The notes: generated by a model from the letters alone, not told the origin. DNA of 64,000 nucleotides from Thermopetrobacter sp. TC1 (GCF_000746275.1 NZ_KN050828.1:103384-167383), one strand, 5' to 3'; shown: positions 39,801 to 48,248, counted from the first letter of the stretch. Numbers and translations: made by a program.

Positions 39801-40410
39801 GGGCCTTGGCCTGTCCATCGTGGAGCGCATCGCGCGGCGGCTTAATCTCTCCTTAAGCTTGCGCTCGCAGGTGGGGCGCGGCTCAGTATTCAGGGTGAGC
39901 GTGCCGCGGGCGGAACCGGGCGCGGCGGAGAAACCGAAAGCGAAGGCAAGTGCCGTGAGTGCATCCGCCCGTCCGGCCGTGGCGGAGCCCGGAGCCGTTC
40001 TCGTCATTGACAACGAGGAGGCGATCCTTGAGGGCATGGTCTCCCTGATCGGCGGCTGGGGCTGTGAAGTCCTGACCGCGAAATCGGGCGCGCAGGCGGC
40101 GCGCGCGCTTCAGGAGCACGATGAGGAGATCGGCCTGATCATCGCCGACTATCACCTCGATGACGAGGAAGAGGGGCTCAATGTGATCGAAACCCTGCGG
40201 GCGCTGGCGGGACGGCCGATTCCGGCCGTGCTGATCACGGCCGACCGCTCCCGGGAGGTGCAGGAGCGGGCGCGGCATCATGACGTGACCTATCTGGCCA
40301 AGCCCATCAAGCCCGCGGCCTTACGCGCGGTGATGACGCGGGTGTGCCGCATGCGGCGCAGACAGGCGGCCTCACAGACGGCATACGGCAACATTCCCGC
40401 CGAGAGCTGA
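36811..40410 (+). CDS. Hybrid sensor histidine kinase with N-terminal sodium:solute symporter domain
   Basis: This 1199-residue protein begins with about 13 membrane helices of the SSF/PutP type (residues 1 to about 490; SLGVYCTSWTFYGSVGLSA, ITSIADFISARYGKNR). A cytoplasmic PAS-like domain follows (about 645-775: AIDHVRQGIGVFDRNYRL). Then come a coiled coil, a HisKA domain with phospho-His in AASHDILQPLNAARL (about residue 823), an HATPase domain (NAIKYTESGKV, DTGPGIPEEK, GLGLGLSIV), and a receiver domain with the phospho-acceptor Asp in LIIADYHLDD (about 1113). This is the NahK/CbrA-like class linking solute transport to signalling. No partner regulator is adjacent. Confidence 0.93.
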   Translation: MSAPWIAIVMALAYVAMLFLIAYFSDRSMRAGGSSRNRPRPMIYVLSLGVYCTSWTFYGSVGLSARTGYDFLPVYIGPALLLIFGWPLLRSVVRISKQQNITSIADFISARYGKNRALGALVALVAIVGVVPYIALQLKAVSFSLQTMMPQMAAGGTALTTAGENLALLVAIAMAGFAILFGTRHIDATEHQDGLITAIAVESIVKLVAFLAVGVFVVFWLMGGPAQLMEQVRARADVLSVFQQTPHAGRWLTITVLSLFAFLLLPRQFHVAVVENTHEGDVRKAAWKFPLYLVAINLFVVPIAAAGLLVLGRAVDADTYVLALPVHSDHALVALLAFVGGLSAATAMVIMETVALSIMACNNLVVPYLLARAESGSLGRGRAYRDMGRALILIRRTAIAVILLLAYSYYLMAGASEALAQTGLISFAAVAQFAPAFFGGLFWRNATARGAMAGLATGFLLWAYTLLLPSFADSGWIDASFLKDGPFGIAWLRPRALFSLEMDPLAHGVFWSLTLNLLAWAVVSRFTRATPAEKLQGAAFVSAERTEGAGNAHAWRTAVSIGQLQETVARYLGEERTRRSFAEFARRNEVILNPAEEADIRLLRFAEHLLASAVGAASSRLILALLLERVSPDPRSALRLLDDASAAIQYNRDLLQSAIDHVRQGIGVFDRNYRLTCWNRQFSRLLHLPPELERVDVPLRSILQNVLARAMPDGHLEEEVDWRMKCLTERFEPFNIRFEEDGRVLDVRASRLPHGGVVITFADITERVLAAEALQMANALLEKRVEERTAELLRLNEELARAKAAAEQANLDKTRFIAAASHDILQPLNAARLFASTLVEKVERGDVKGLDPAIARNIDASLESVEEILTALLDISRLDAGALKPEITTFRLSDILEPLAREFSAAAEKKGLRLKVVPCRCWVRSDRRLLRRLVQNLLSNAIKYTESGKVLLGCRREGEMVRIEVHDTGPGIPEEKQALIFREFERLDDHANAAPGLGLGLSIVERIARRLNLSLSLRSQVGRGSVFRVSVPRAEPGAAEKPKAKASAVSASARPAVAEPGAVLVIDNEEAILEGMVSLIGGWGCEVLTAKSGAQAARALQEHDEEIGLIIADYHLDDEEEGLNVIETLRALAGRPIPAVLITADRSREVQERARHHDVTYLAKPIKPAALRAVMTRVCRMRRRQAASQTAYGNIPAES

Positions 40411-40451
40411 GAGGCTTATGGGGCACGAATGAAACGAATGGCTTTGAAAAC

Positions 40452-40502
40452 GGCTGATCAGGGGGCGTGATGGCGGATGCGGCTGCCGTGAGGCCCGCGG
40501 AT
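40452..40502. repeat. 51-bp direct repeat, copy 1 (duplicate of sbcC 3' end)
   Basis: This sequence is identical by eye to 40889-40939, which holds the last codons and stop of sbcC plus six downstream bases. The two copies are in the same orientation and bracket the hairpin cassette. This outer copy is not attached to a coding frame. Confidence 0.93.
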
Positions 40503-40510
40503 TATCCTTC

Positions 40511-40786
40511 CAAGCTCAGGGCTTACCGCCGGAAGGATATTTTATATCCTTCCGGAACGTTTCGGCGGGGTTTCAACCCCGCCTAAGCATGAATGGCGGG
40601 GTAATATACCCCGCCAAAATGTTCCGGAACGGGATAAAATCCCGTTCCGGCATTTTATGTCCAGACGGCACAAATCAAACCATTTGGCGAGCGCCAACGC
40701 CCACCAAAACCGCCTCGTTCTTGGCCCTAGATTGCCGGGACGGGGCCCGGCAATGACGTTTTCTTTTGTTTTTTCAAATAGTTAAA
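40511..40786 (+). repeat. Extended hairpin cassette, copy 2 (five hairpins)
   Basis: H1 40529-40555, H2 40564-40583, H3 40595-40615 and H4 40624-40650 match copy 1. A conserved tail of about 80 bases follows, then H5 40731-40754 (arms ATTGCCGGG/CCCGGCAAT). The left flank (CAGGGCTTACCG), tail and right flank (GACGTTTTCTT) are all conserved with the inverted copy at 51480-51771, so those two are full-length relatives and copy 1 is a short form. Confidence 0.9.
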
Positions 40787-40888
40787 TAACCAATTCCAAA
40801 CTCGTGGAAAGTTTTTTCTTGCTCGGTTTGACGAGAGGATCACGCTTCCTGAATTTCTAAAAATGCCAGACCGTGCCCCCCGATAAAT

Positions 40889-40939
40889 GGCTGATCAGGG
40901 GGCGTGATGGCGGATGCGGCTGCCGTGAGGCCCGCGGAT
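40889..40939. repeat. 51-bp direct repeat, copy 2 (native sbcC end)
   Basis: This is the functional copy, containing the final codons of sbcC (ending PHGSRIRHHAP) and its TGA stop. See copy 1 at 40452-40502. Confidence 0.93.
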
Positions 40940-43720
40940 GATTTCAAGGCGGGCGGGGATGCGCTCGCGCAGCTCGCTGACGTGGGAGATGATGCCGATT
41001 AAGCGGCCCTCGCCGTGCAGGCTTTCCAGCGTGAGCAGGGCCTTGTCCAGGGCCTCGCTGTCCAGCGCGCCGAAGCCTTCATCGATGAAGAGCGTCTGCA
41101 TGCGCATGCCGCCGCTTCTGGCCTGCACCACATCGGCCATGCCGAGCGCCAGCGCCAAAGCGGCGAGAAAGCCCTCGCCGCCGGAAAGGGTCTGAACCGG
41201 GCGGCTCTCGCCGGTCCAGGCATCATGGACATCCAGCTCCAGCCCGCCGGCGCGGCGGCGGTCCTCCACCGTGCGGCGGCGAAAAAGACGATAGCGGCGC
41301 TCGCTCATCACAAGCAGGCGCTGATTGGCCGCCTGCAGGATCTCATCGAACAGAACCGCAAGCACATAGCGCTGCAGTGAGGTTTTCAGCGGATTGTCAC
41401 CGGCGGCAAGCTCGGCAAGGGCATGCACCCGCTCATGCTCGGCCTTTATGGCCGCATCCTCCTGTTGCAGCCGCCGCAGGGCATCTCGCCGGTCTTCAAA
41501 CATTTTCAGACGCTCCTGCAGGCGCCCGTCTTCCTGCTGCAGCTCTTTCAGTGTTGTGCGCACCGTCTCGATATGCGCGGCAAGGGCGCGCTCGGCGGCG
41601 GGCAGGGTTTGCGGCTGCTTCATGTCAAAGGTCATCAGCGCCGCCAGATCCGCATCCTGCGCATCCCGCCCGGCCTGCCGGGCCATAAGCAGGGCCTTTT
41701 CCGTGCGGGTGTGCTCCTCTTTGGCCTGCTGCAAGCGGCCCCTGGCGGCATCGAGCACCCCCTTTGCCCGTGTCCAGGCCACTTCGGCCGCCGCCCGCTG
41801 CTGCTCCAGCCGGGCAATCTCCCGTTCGATGCGGGCAATTTCAGCCTGCAGCCGGGCAAGGTCGCGCATGTCCTCAGGCAGGCGTGCTTCAATTTCCGCA
41901 ATCTGCGCCTGCAGGGCGGCTTTCTGGTTCAGGGCGGCGCGCTCTTCTTTCTGTTTTTCTTCGATATGCTGCTCAAGGTCTGACAACGTGGCCTGCAGCC
42001 GGGGCTGCTGCGCCGTCAGGGCATCCCGGCGGGCAATATCCTCTTCCGCTTTTGTCAGATCGGCCGCAATCCGCTGCAGCTGCCGGGCAAGGGCATCATC
42101 GGTGAGCTCGGAAAGTAGGAGAATGTCCAGAATGCTGTTCCGCTCGGCCTTGAGGACCTCGCGCTGACGTTCGGCCTCTCTTGCCGCTTCCTGTGCCGCT
42201 TCAAAGGCGTTACGGGCTTCTGTCACCGCCGCCTCGGCCCGGGCCATGGCGGCATCATCGGGGGCGCCTTCCCCTGCTCCGTCAACGCGCGCCGGATGCG
42301 GATGCTCCCGGCTGCCACAGACAGGACAAGGCTCACCGGGGCGCAGTTGCGCTGCCAGCAGGGCGGCATGCGAGGCGCGCAAACGGGCCTGCAGGGCGTT
42401 GTAATGTTCTTCGGCCGCCTTCAGCCTTGCCCTGGCCTGCTCCACGCCGGCCTGTGCGGCCTCATAGGCGGTTTCGGCCTGGGCGATCCTTTCTTTCAGG
42501 CCTTTCAAGCGCTCTCTTTGCGCCATGGCCTTTTGAAGCGTCTCGCGCTCCTGCTGCAGGCGCTGCTTGCGCTCCGCGCTTGCCGACAAGGCCATGAGCG
42601 CCTCTTCGATCTTGCGAAGTTCCGCGGCCGTTTGCTCATGTTTTTCGCGCGCGCTGCCCAAGGCCTTTTCGAGGCCGGCAAGGGTCTGTTCCGTTTCTTT
42701 CTTTTTGTGCAGGGCCTCATGAAGGCGGCTTACGTCGTCAAGGCGTTCGCGCAAAAGGTCGCGCCGTTTTTGCAAGGCAAGCCGCTCTTCATCCCGGGCC
42801 AGCGCGGCCTGCCATGCCTTTTCGGCCGTTTGCGCCGCAGCTTCTGCCGCCTTGAGGGTTTCTTCGGCCTTTTCACAGGCGATTTGCGCGCGGCGATGAT
42901 CGCTGAGCGCATCAAGGCATGTCTGGGCTGCGGCCAGCGTTGTGTGCAGGCGCTGCTGATCCGCGGCAATCTTCTCCCGGTTTTTTTCGATCTCCGCGAT
43001 GGAAGAATCGATAAACGCCAGGGCCTGTTCATCGCTCATCTCCGCGCTCAGTTGGAGACTGTCGAGAACGCCCTTGCGCTCGGCCTCAATGCGCCCGCGC
43101 CTTTCGGCAAGGGCGGCGGCCCTGGCCTTGAGCGCCTCCTGCAGGCGATTGAAGATCCAGGTGTCAAAGAGGCTGTCCAGGATCGCTGCCCGTTCGCCGG
43201 ACGAGGCGGAAATGAGCTTGCGAAACTCTCCCTGCGGCAGAACGATGACCTGACGGAACTGTTGCGCCGTCAGCCCAGTCAAGTCCTCGATGGCCTCGGT
43301 GACATCGCGCACCCCTTCGGCGATGAGCGTCCCGTCTTCCTCATCGGACATTTCAGGCGTGCGCTTCCACAAATGAGCGGCGGCGGCGATCTCCACCATG
43401 CCCTCGCCGCGTCTGCGCGGACGCTTTTGCGCCGGACGGCGGCGAATGCGGTAATGGGCATCGCCGAGGGCGAAATCCAGGGTGACCTCCGTGAGCCTGT
43501 CCTCATGCGCCCACTGGCTGCGCAACTGAACGATCTGACGCTCGCTGCCGGATGCCACGCCATACAGGGCAAAGCACAGCGCATCGAGGATGCTGCTCTT
43601 GCCGGCGCCGGTGCGGCCATGAATGAGAAAGAGCGGCGCGGTGCCGAAGCGGGCAAAATCCACCTGCTCGCGCTCGGGATAGGGGCCGAAGGCGGAAAGC
43701 GTGAGCTTTAACGGCTTCAT
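40895..43720 (-). CDS. sbcC: Exonuclease subunit SbcC
   Basis: This 941-residue SMC-like ATPase works with SbcD to cut DNA hairpins and protein-blocked ends. The N-terminal P-loop is HGRTGAGKSSILDAL. Two long coiled coils flank a zinc hook CPVCGSREHPHP near residue 464. The C-terminal lobe has the signature LSGGEGFLAALALALG and Walker B LFIDEGFGALD. The start at 43720 (MKPLKLTLSAFGPY) follows GGGAGGCTTAAAGCC. It begins four bases after sbcD ends, forming an sbcD-sbcC operon. Its last 45 bases are duplicated 437 bases downstream (direct repeat around the hairpin cassette). Confidence 0.97.
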   Translation of the reverse strand: MKPLKLTLSAFGPYPEREQVDFARFGTAPLFLIHGRTGAGKSSILDALCFALYGVASGSERQIVQLRSQWAHEDRLTEVTLDFALGDAHYRIRRRPAQKRPRRRGEGMVEIAAAAHLWKRTPEMSDEEDGTLIAEGVRDVTEAIEDLTGLTAQQFRQVIVLPQGEFRKLISASSGERAAILDSLFDTWIFNRLQEALKARAAALAERRGRIEAERKGVLDSLQLSAEMSDEQALAFIDSSIAEIEKNREKIAADQQRLHTTLAAAQTCLDALSDHRRAQIACEKAEETLKAAEAAAQTAEKAWQAALARDEERLALQKRRDLLRERLDDVSRLHEALHKKKETEQTLAGLEKALGSAREKHEQTAAELRKIEEALMALSASAERKQRLQQERETLQKAMAQRERLKGLKERIAQAETAYEAAQAGVEQARARLKAAEEHYNALQARLRASHAALLAAQLRPGEPCPVCGSREHPHPARVDGAGEGAPDDAAMARAEAAVTEARNAFEAAQEAAREAERQREVLKAERNSILDILLLSELTDDALARQLQRIAADLTKAEEDIARRDALTAQQPRLQATLSDLEQHIEEKQKEERAALNQKAALQAQIAEIEARLPEDMRDLARLQAEIARIEREIARLEQQRAAAEVAWTRAKGVLDAARGRLQQAKEEHTRTEKALLMARQAGRDAQDADLAALMTFDMKQPQTLPAAERALAAHIETVRTTLKELQQEDGRLQERLKMFEDRRDALRRLQQEDAAIKAEHERVHALAELAAGDNPLKTSLQRYVLAVLFDEILQAANQRLLVMSERRYRLFRRRTVEDRRRAGGLELDVHDAWTGESRPVQTLSGGEGFLAALALALGMADVVQARSGGMRMQTLFIDEGFGALDSEALDKALLTLESLHGEGRLIGIISHVSELRERIPARLEIIRGPHGSRIRHHAP

Positions 43721-43724
43721 GGCT

Positions 43725-44888
43725 TTAAGCCTCCCGGCGTTGCCGTTCGATCTCGGCCAGCAGGGATGCAAGCAGCGCCCTGTCCGCTTCCGCAAGCGTC
43801 TTTCCCGTCATGTCCTCATAAAAGCCAGCGAAAAGCTCCAGGGGTGAAAGCCTTTTCACGGCATCGGAATCGAAGCGGTTTGAAGCATGCGTGGCCTCAG
43901 TGAGCCATTTCCGGTCCACATGCATGAGGTTGGGCCAGACCCGGCGCAGCCGCTCCATGGCGTTGTAAACCGGTGCGGTATCGGTGATTTCCGCCAGGAT
44001 GTAGTCCTCGCGGGCCGGATCGGCCTCGCCGCGGGCGAGCAGCTCCTCAAACGAGCCGGATACGCAGCGCACATCATGGCGCGGGGTTAGGGAGATGGCC
44101 TCGATGTGACAGGCGCCTTTTGCATCCATGTCCACCAGCGTGACCGATTTGTGATGATCCGTCTCGGCAAAGGAATATTTCAGCAGGGAGCCGGCATAGC
44201 GCACATGATCGGCACCTGCGGCCTGGGGCCTGTGCAGATGGCCAAGCGCCACGTAATGACAGCCGGTGAAGACATCCGCGCTCACGGCCTCCGCCCCGCC
44301 GATGGCCAGCGGGCGCTCCGTATCACTTTTTTCCGCGCCAAGAACGGTGGCATGGGCAACGGCAACATGGCGGGCCTGCGCTCCGGCGGAGGCTTTCAGG
44401 GCGCGCGCCATTTGCTGGCGCAAAACGTCCTCATGCGTCCTGATCAATGACGCCCCTTCCTTATCCAGCCGGTCGCGGGCCAGAACGGGTTCGGCATAGG
44501 GCAAGGGATGCACATGCACCGGGCCGTGGGCATCTTCCAGCGTGATCAGGGGCGTTTGGCTTATTTTCGTGTGCAGATGCACACGAGAGGCGGCAAGCAG
44601 GCGGGCGTTGAGCCCAAGTCTTTCGGCACTGTCGTGATTGCCGGCGATGACGACGATGTGCGCCTTCGTCTCCTGCACGAGGCGGGTTACGGTCTCATCC
44701 CAGAGGGCCACGGCCTCCGGCGGCGGCACGGCGCGGTCGAAAACGTCGCCGGCGATGATGATGAGCTCTGCCCTTTCCTCGCGGGCCAGGGTGACGAACT
44801 GATCAAGCACATGGGCCTGATCCTCGGTGAGGTGCACATTGTAAAAAATCCGGCCCAGGTGCCAGTCCGCCGTGTGCAGGATGCGCAT
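43725..44888 (-). CDS. sbcD: Exonuclease subunit SbcD
   Basis: This 387-residue metallophosphoesterase is the nuclease partner of SbcC. The five calcineurin-type motifs are visible: HTADWHLG, IIAGDVFDRA, VIAGNHDSAERL, VAHATVLG and VALGHLHRPQ. Length and C-terminal domain are normal for SbcD. It precedes sbcC by four bases. The 270-base gap to dnaA downstream of the latter holds nothing I recognise. Confidence 0.97.
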   Translation of the reverse strand: MRILHTADWHLGRIFYNVHLTEDQAHVLDQFVTLAREERAELIIIAGDVFDRAVPPPEAVALWDETVTRLVQETKAHIVVIAGNHDSAERLGLNARLLAASRVHLHTKISQTPLITLEDAHGPVHVHPLPYAEPVLARDRLDKEGASLIRTHEDVLRQQMARALKASAGAQARHVAVAHATVLGAEKSDTERPLAIGGAEAVSADVFTGCHYVALGHLHRPQAAGADHVRYAGSLLKYSFAETDHHKSVTLVDMDAKGACHIEAISLTPRHDVRCVSGSFEELLARGEADPAREDYILAEITDTAPVYNAMERLRRVWPNLMHVDRKWLTEATHASNRFDSDAVKRLSPLELFAGFYEDMTGKTLAEADRALLASLLAEIERQRREA

Positions 44889-45158
44889 AATCCGCCAAAT
44901 GCCTTAATTCACGGATGGATGGTTCGGCAATTGGCCGCCCGTTTCTTTCAAGGCCCAAGGCCCATGATGGGCGTTTCCCCATTGGCAGGCGGCTTTTGCC
45001 CATGTCCCATCATGCCGCAAGATGAAGGATTTGGCACGCCCTGAAAAGCTTTCCATGAAAGGCACCCCCGCTTTTTGGCGGAAAGATCACGGGCTGGTCT
45101 TTCCGGTCAAAAGAGGGTTGGGTGAACGTCCTTGGGCCAGACGCCGGGTGCTGATGGC

Positions 45159-46640
45159 TCAGCGCTGTTCGATGAGGCGCGTGAGCAGATCGATCTCCCG
45201 CCGCAGGTTTTCGTCCTTGGCGATTTCGCGCTCGATCTTGCGCACCGCATGCAGCACGGTGGAATGATCGCGCCCGCCGAAACGCCGGCCGATCTCCGGC
45301 AGGGAGCGGGAGGTGAGCTTCTTGGCCAGATACATGCCGATCTGGCGCGGAAAGACAATGGAGCGGGCGCGGCGCGGCGAGAGCAGATCGGCCTTCGGCA
45401 CATTGTAGTGCCTCCCGACGATGCGCAGGATGTCGTCAATGCGCACCGGCTGAGAGTCATTGCGGCGGGTGAGATCCTTTAAGGCATGGGCGGCCATGTC
45501 CAGCGTCACCTGAGAAGCGCCCATGAGCTGCTGGGTGGCGATCACGCGGTTGAGCGCGCCTTCCAGCTCGCGGCCGCCGCCGGTGACGCGGGAGGCGATG
45601 AATTCCAGCACATCATCGCCGATGGCAAGGGAGGCATCCTTCTGCCGGGCGAGATCCAGCTTGCGGCGCAAGATAGCAAGCCTCAAGGCATGATCCGGCT
45701 TGTCGATGTCCACCACAAGGCCGCCATTGAGCCGCGAGCGCATGCGCTCATCCAGCCGGTCGAGCTGGCTGGGCGGCACGTCTGCGGCAATAACCACCTG
45801 CCGGCGCGAATCCACCAGCGAGGAGAAGGTATGGCAGAACTCCTGCTGCATGGTGCGCCCCTGCAGGAACTGGAAATCATCGATCAGCAGGACATCCACG
45901 GACTGGAAGGCATCCTTGAAGGACAGCACATCGCGGTTTTTCAGCGCGGCCAGGAAGCGATACATGAAGCGCTCCGCGGAGATGTAGAGAATGCGGCGCC
46001 GCGGTGCGTTGCGCAGGATGTGCCAGGCAATGGCGTTGAGCAGGTGCGTCTTGCCCAGGCCGGACGGCGAATGAATGTACAGGGGATTGATGCGCAGGGG
46101 CATGCCATGCGGCTGTTCCGCCACCCGGCGCGCGGCGGCAAGCGCCAGGGCGTTGGATTCGCCGGAGACGAAGGTGTCGAAGGTCAGGGCCGGATCAAGC
46201 GGCGAGCCGTTTTCATCATGCACACCAAGGCTGCCGGCGGCAGGTGAAAGCGCAGCGGCCGCCCCGCCATCCTGCACGGCAGCGGCCGCGGCAGGCACCT
46301 TGGGCCGCGGGCGGGCAACATCGCGCACAAGCACGCTGACGTCCTTCACCTCCTTGAATTCCTCAAGGCACAGCCGGCGGAAGACATCGAGATAATGGGT
46401 CTCGATCCAGTTCTTGAGAAAGCGGGTGGGCACGGAAACCTTGAGAATGCCGTCCGCAATGGCCTCCAGCGCCATGCGCCCGAACCAGCTGGTATAGAGA
46501 TCACGCCCCAGCTCCGCCTGCAGGCGTTCCTTCACCCGTTGCCAGGCCTGTTCGCTGTCCTGCCCCATCGTCTCGCTGCGCCCCATCGCCTCGTCCATCT
46601 TCTCCATTGTCGTGAGCTGCCCCGTTACCAGCCGTGTCAT
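45159..46640 (-). CDS. dnaA: Chromosomal replication initiator protein DnaA
   Basis: This 493-residue protein binds DnaA boxes and opens the origin. Domain I (WQRVKERLQAELGRDLYTSW), a low-complexity Ala/Pro-rich domain II, the AAA+ domain III with SPSGLGKTHLLNAIA and VLLIDDFQFLQG, and domain IV with the signature GRDHSTVLHAVRKIE are all present. The ATG at 46640 (MTRLVTGQL) follows AGGAGG-type sequence at a slightly long spacing; a later Met (MEKMDEAMG) is possible. The gene stands alone with a 1.1-kb gap upstream; no rpsT, the usual rhizobial neighbour, is seen. Confidence 0.96.
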   Translation of the reverse strand: MTRLVTGQLTTMEKMDEAMGRSETMGQDSEQAWQRVKERLQAELGRDLYTSWFGRMALEAIADGILKVSVPTRFLKNWIETHYLDVFRRLCLEEFKEVKDVSVLVRDVARPRPKVPAAAAAVQDGGAAAALSPAAGSLGVHDENGSPLDPALTFDTFVSGESNALALAAARRVAEQPHGMPLRINPLYIHSPSGLGKTHLLNAIAWHILRNAPRRRILYISAERFMYRFLAALKNRDVLSFKDAFQSVDVLLIDDFQFLQGRTMQQEFCHTFSSLVDSRRQVVIAADVPPSQLDRLDERMRSRLNGGLVVDIDKPDHALRLAILRRKLDLARQKDASLAIGDDVLEFIASRVTGGGRELEGALNRVIATQQLMGASQVTLDMAAHALKDLTRRNDSQPVRIDDILRIVGRHYNVPKADLLSPRRARSIVFPRQIGMYLAKKLTSRSLPEIGRRFGGRDHSTVLHAVRKIEREIAKDENLRREIDLLTRLIEQR

Positions 46641-47390
46641 GGCGCAAAAACCTCCCCTCCCGGAAAAATGCCTTTCCGGTGTGCCGTTCAAATCGATACT
46701 GTCTTACGCGAATGACCCCTAACCGGGCCGTCGGTCACCGTTTCAGGCGCGGCTGCTCAAGCCGCAATCACCGGGATCGTTTCGCCCCGTTTCGTGACCG
46801 ACGGGCCTTCTCCCGCCCCGCATCGGGAAAATGCCGGATTGCAACGAAACCATCATGTCGTAACAAGCCCCCATGTCGAATATCCTCGCCCCTTGCATCC
46901 GGTCGGATGATGAGCCATCCGGGCGGATCTTTCTTGATCCGGCTTTTGCCAGGTGCCTTGGTCATGAAGGACAAAACACCCTCATGCCCCTTAGGCAGCA
47001 GGCAGAATGCCGTTTTCTCATGTGCGGGATGCCGCTTTCCGACGCGATCGCGTTTTTTCCCGGGCCGGTGCTGGCTCATGCTGCTTTCCGGTCTTCCGGG
47101 CCGTTTTTGTCTCTTCGCCGAAGCGGCGCGGCATGCTGGCCGTGAACGGGATGCGTTCCGGCGTTCAATGCCGCCTCTCCCTTGATGGTTCTGGAGCCGA
47201 TGGCCTGCCCGCACCATCGACAGGAGTGACTATAGCCCCCGGAAAAAGCCGCTGGCAATGCTTGGGGCGAGCGCGATGATCATCAGGGCAGAATGTGGCT
47301 GCCGAGAAGCTGTGGAGAGCCACTGCGACAATTTCGGCAAGGACCTGACTCGCCTTCATGAATCGCCTGTCAAGAGGCTCGGGCAAAAAG

Positions 47391-47406
47391 TTAACAGATG
47401 GTTAAC
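47391..47406. promoter_or_regulatory. CtrA-type binding site
   Basis: TTAA (47391-47394), seven bases, then TTAAC (47402-47406) is an exact match to the alphaproteobacterial CtrA consensus TTAA-N7-TTAAC. It lies about 750 bases from the dnaA start and 315 bases from the cytochrome c start. Confidence 0.6.
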
Positions 47407-47535
47407 GGCCTGCTCAGGATGCGGCATCTGAAGCGGGGCAAAGGGGCAGAAAAAATTCTCAAAACGAGGGCATGCCGGCAAGCGCTTGGGAAACATGAGG
47501 ATTTTGAGTCAGGCCCGAAAGGGCGAGAAAGGCCC

Positions 47536-47566
47536 TTGACCTTCCAGTTACTGGAAAGTGAACGCT
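47536..47566 (+). promoter_or_regulatory. MerR/CueR-type operator-promoter
   Basis: A -35 TTGACC (47536-47541) and a -10 AACGCT (47561-47566) are separated by 19 bases, the overlong spacing characteristic of MerR-family promoters. The spacer holds the dyad ACCTTCCAGT-T-ACTGGAAAGT (47539-47559, one mismatch), very like CueR/HmrR copper operators. Transcription would run into the cytochrome c gene with a leader of about 150 bases. No MerR-type regulator gene is in the window. Confidence 0.7.
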
Positions 47567-47720
47567 GCTCACAAGGCGGCCCGAACCGTTAGGTATCTTT
47601 CTGCCGTGATCAAGGCGGCAAGGATGCGGCTGCACGTTTCAAAGCGGCCAGGGCGGGCGCCGGTGTGAGGCATGCAAGGACAGAGCGCAGAGAAGGCATA
47701 AGGAATAAGGAGAGAAAACG

Positions 47721-48182
47721 GTGAAGCTGTCTCCCTCAACTCTCGTGGCCCTGATCGGGATCGGTGCAATCGGCATCGTCTGGTGGACCGGGCGCGGCTC
47801 AACCCCGGGTGAGGCGACAAGCCTGTTAAGGCCCGATGATGCAGCGATTGTGGCGCGGGGTGAAAAGGTCTATGCGCAATATTGCGCCAGCTGCCATGGC
47901 CGCAATCTGGAGGGGCAGCCCGGCTGGCAACAGGGCGCGGGCAAGGCGCCGCCTCATGACGCCAGCGGCCATACCTGGCATCATCCCGACACCCTGCTGT
48001 TTCGGATCACGCGCGAGGGCACCGCGAAGCTTACCGGCGGCCGCGGCAGCATGCCCGGCTTTGGCGGCGTTCTTACCGACGACGACATCATCGCGGTTCT
48101 CTCCTTCATCAAGAGCCGCTGGCCGGACCGCATCCGCGCGGCGCATGATGCCGTAAACGCCCGCGCCGCCCGCGGCTCCTGA
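47721..48182 (+). CDS. Membrane-anchored c-type cytochrome
   Basis: This 153-residue protein has an N-terminal hydrophobic anchor/signal ([17 protein letters not shown]) and a single heme-binding motif CASCHG in the periplasmic part, with a likely distal Met ligand in [13 protein letters not shown]. The ending [15 protein letters not shown] is typical of class I cytochromes c. I recall similar small cytochromes beside copper-resistance genes, which fits the CueR-like promoter upstream, but no copper gene is present here. The GTG at 47721 follows AAGGAGAGAAAA. Confidence 0.88.
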   Translation: MKLSPSTLVALIGIGAIGIVWWTGRGSTPGEATSLLRPDDAAIVARGEKVYAQYCASCHGRNLEGQPGWQQGAGKAPPHDASGHTWHHPDTLLFRITREGTAKLTGGRGSMPGFGGVLTDDDIIAVLSFIKSRWPDRIRAAHDAVNARAARGS

Positions 48183-48248
48183 AACCGGCGCGCCCAAAGC
48201 GAAAAAGGGGCGGGATTTCTCTTTCAAGAAAGACCCTTGAAACGCAAA

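Larger units (their letters stand above)
40411..40894. other. Convergent gap with cassette copy 2 between 51-bp direct repeats
   Basis: Between the convergent kinase and sbcC genes lie direct repeat 1 (40452-40502), the extended hairpin cassette (about 40511-40786), about 100 bases of AT-richer sequence with no feature I recognise, and the start of direct repeat 2 (40889-40939), which is the real sbcC 3' end. No gene is present. Confidence 0.8.
46641..47720. other. 1.1-kb non-coding region upstream of dnaA and the cytochrome c gene
   Basis: No frame here looks coding. I see a CtrA-type site (47391-47406), two GANTC methylation sites nearby (47347-47351, 47360-47364), and a MerR-type promoter (47536-47566). 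I searched by eye for TTATCCACA-like DnaA boxes and found no cluster, so an origin is not supported. The rest, 46700-47340, shows nothing I can interpret. Confidence 0.5.

Noticed and set aside
47398-47592. 64-codon open frame on the + strand in the dnaA upstream gap
   Set aside because: No ribosome site, no recognisable composition, and it runs across the MerR-type promoter.
46641-47720. Origin of replication upstream of dnaA
   Set aside because: A CtrA site is present, but I found no cluster of DnaA boxes and no AT-rich unwinding region, so I do not call an origin.
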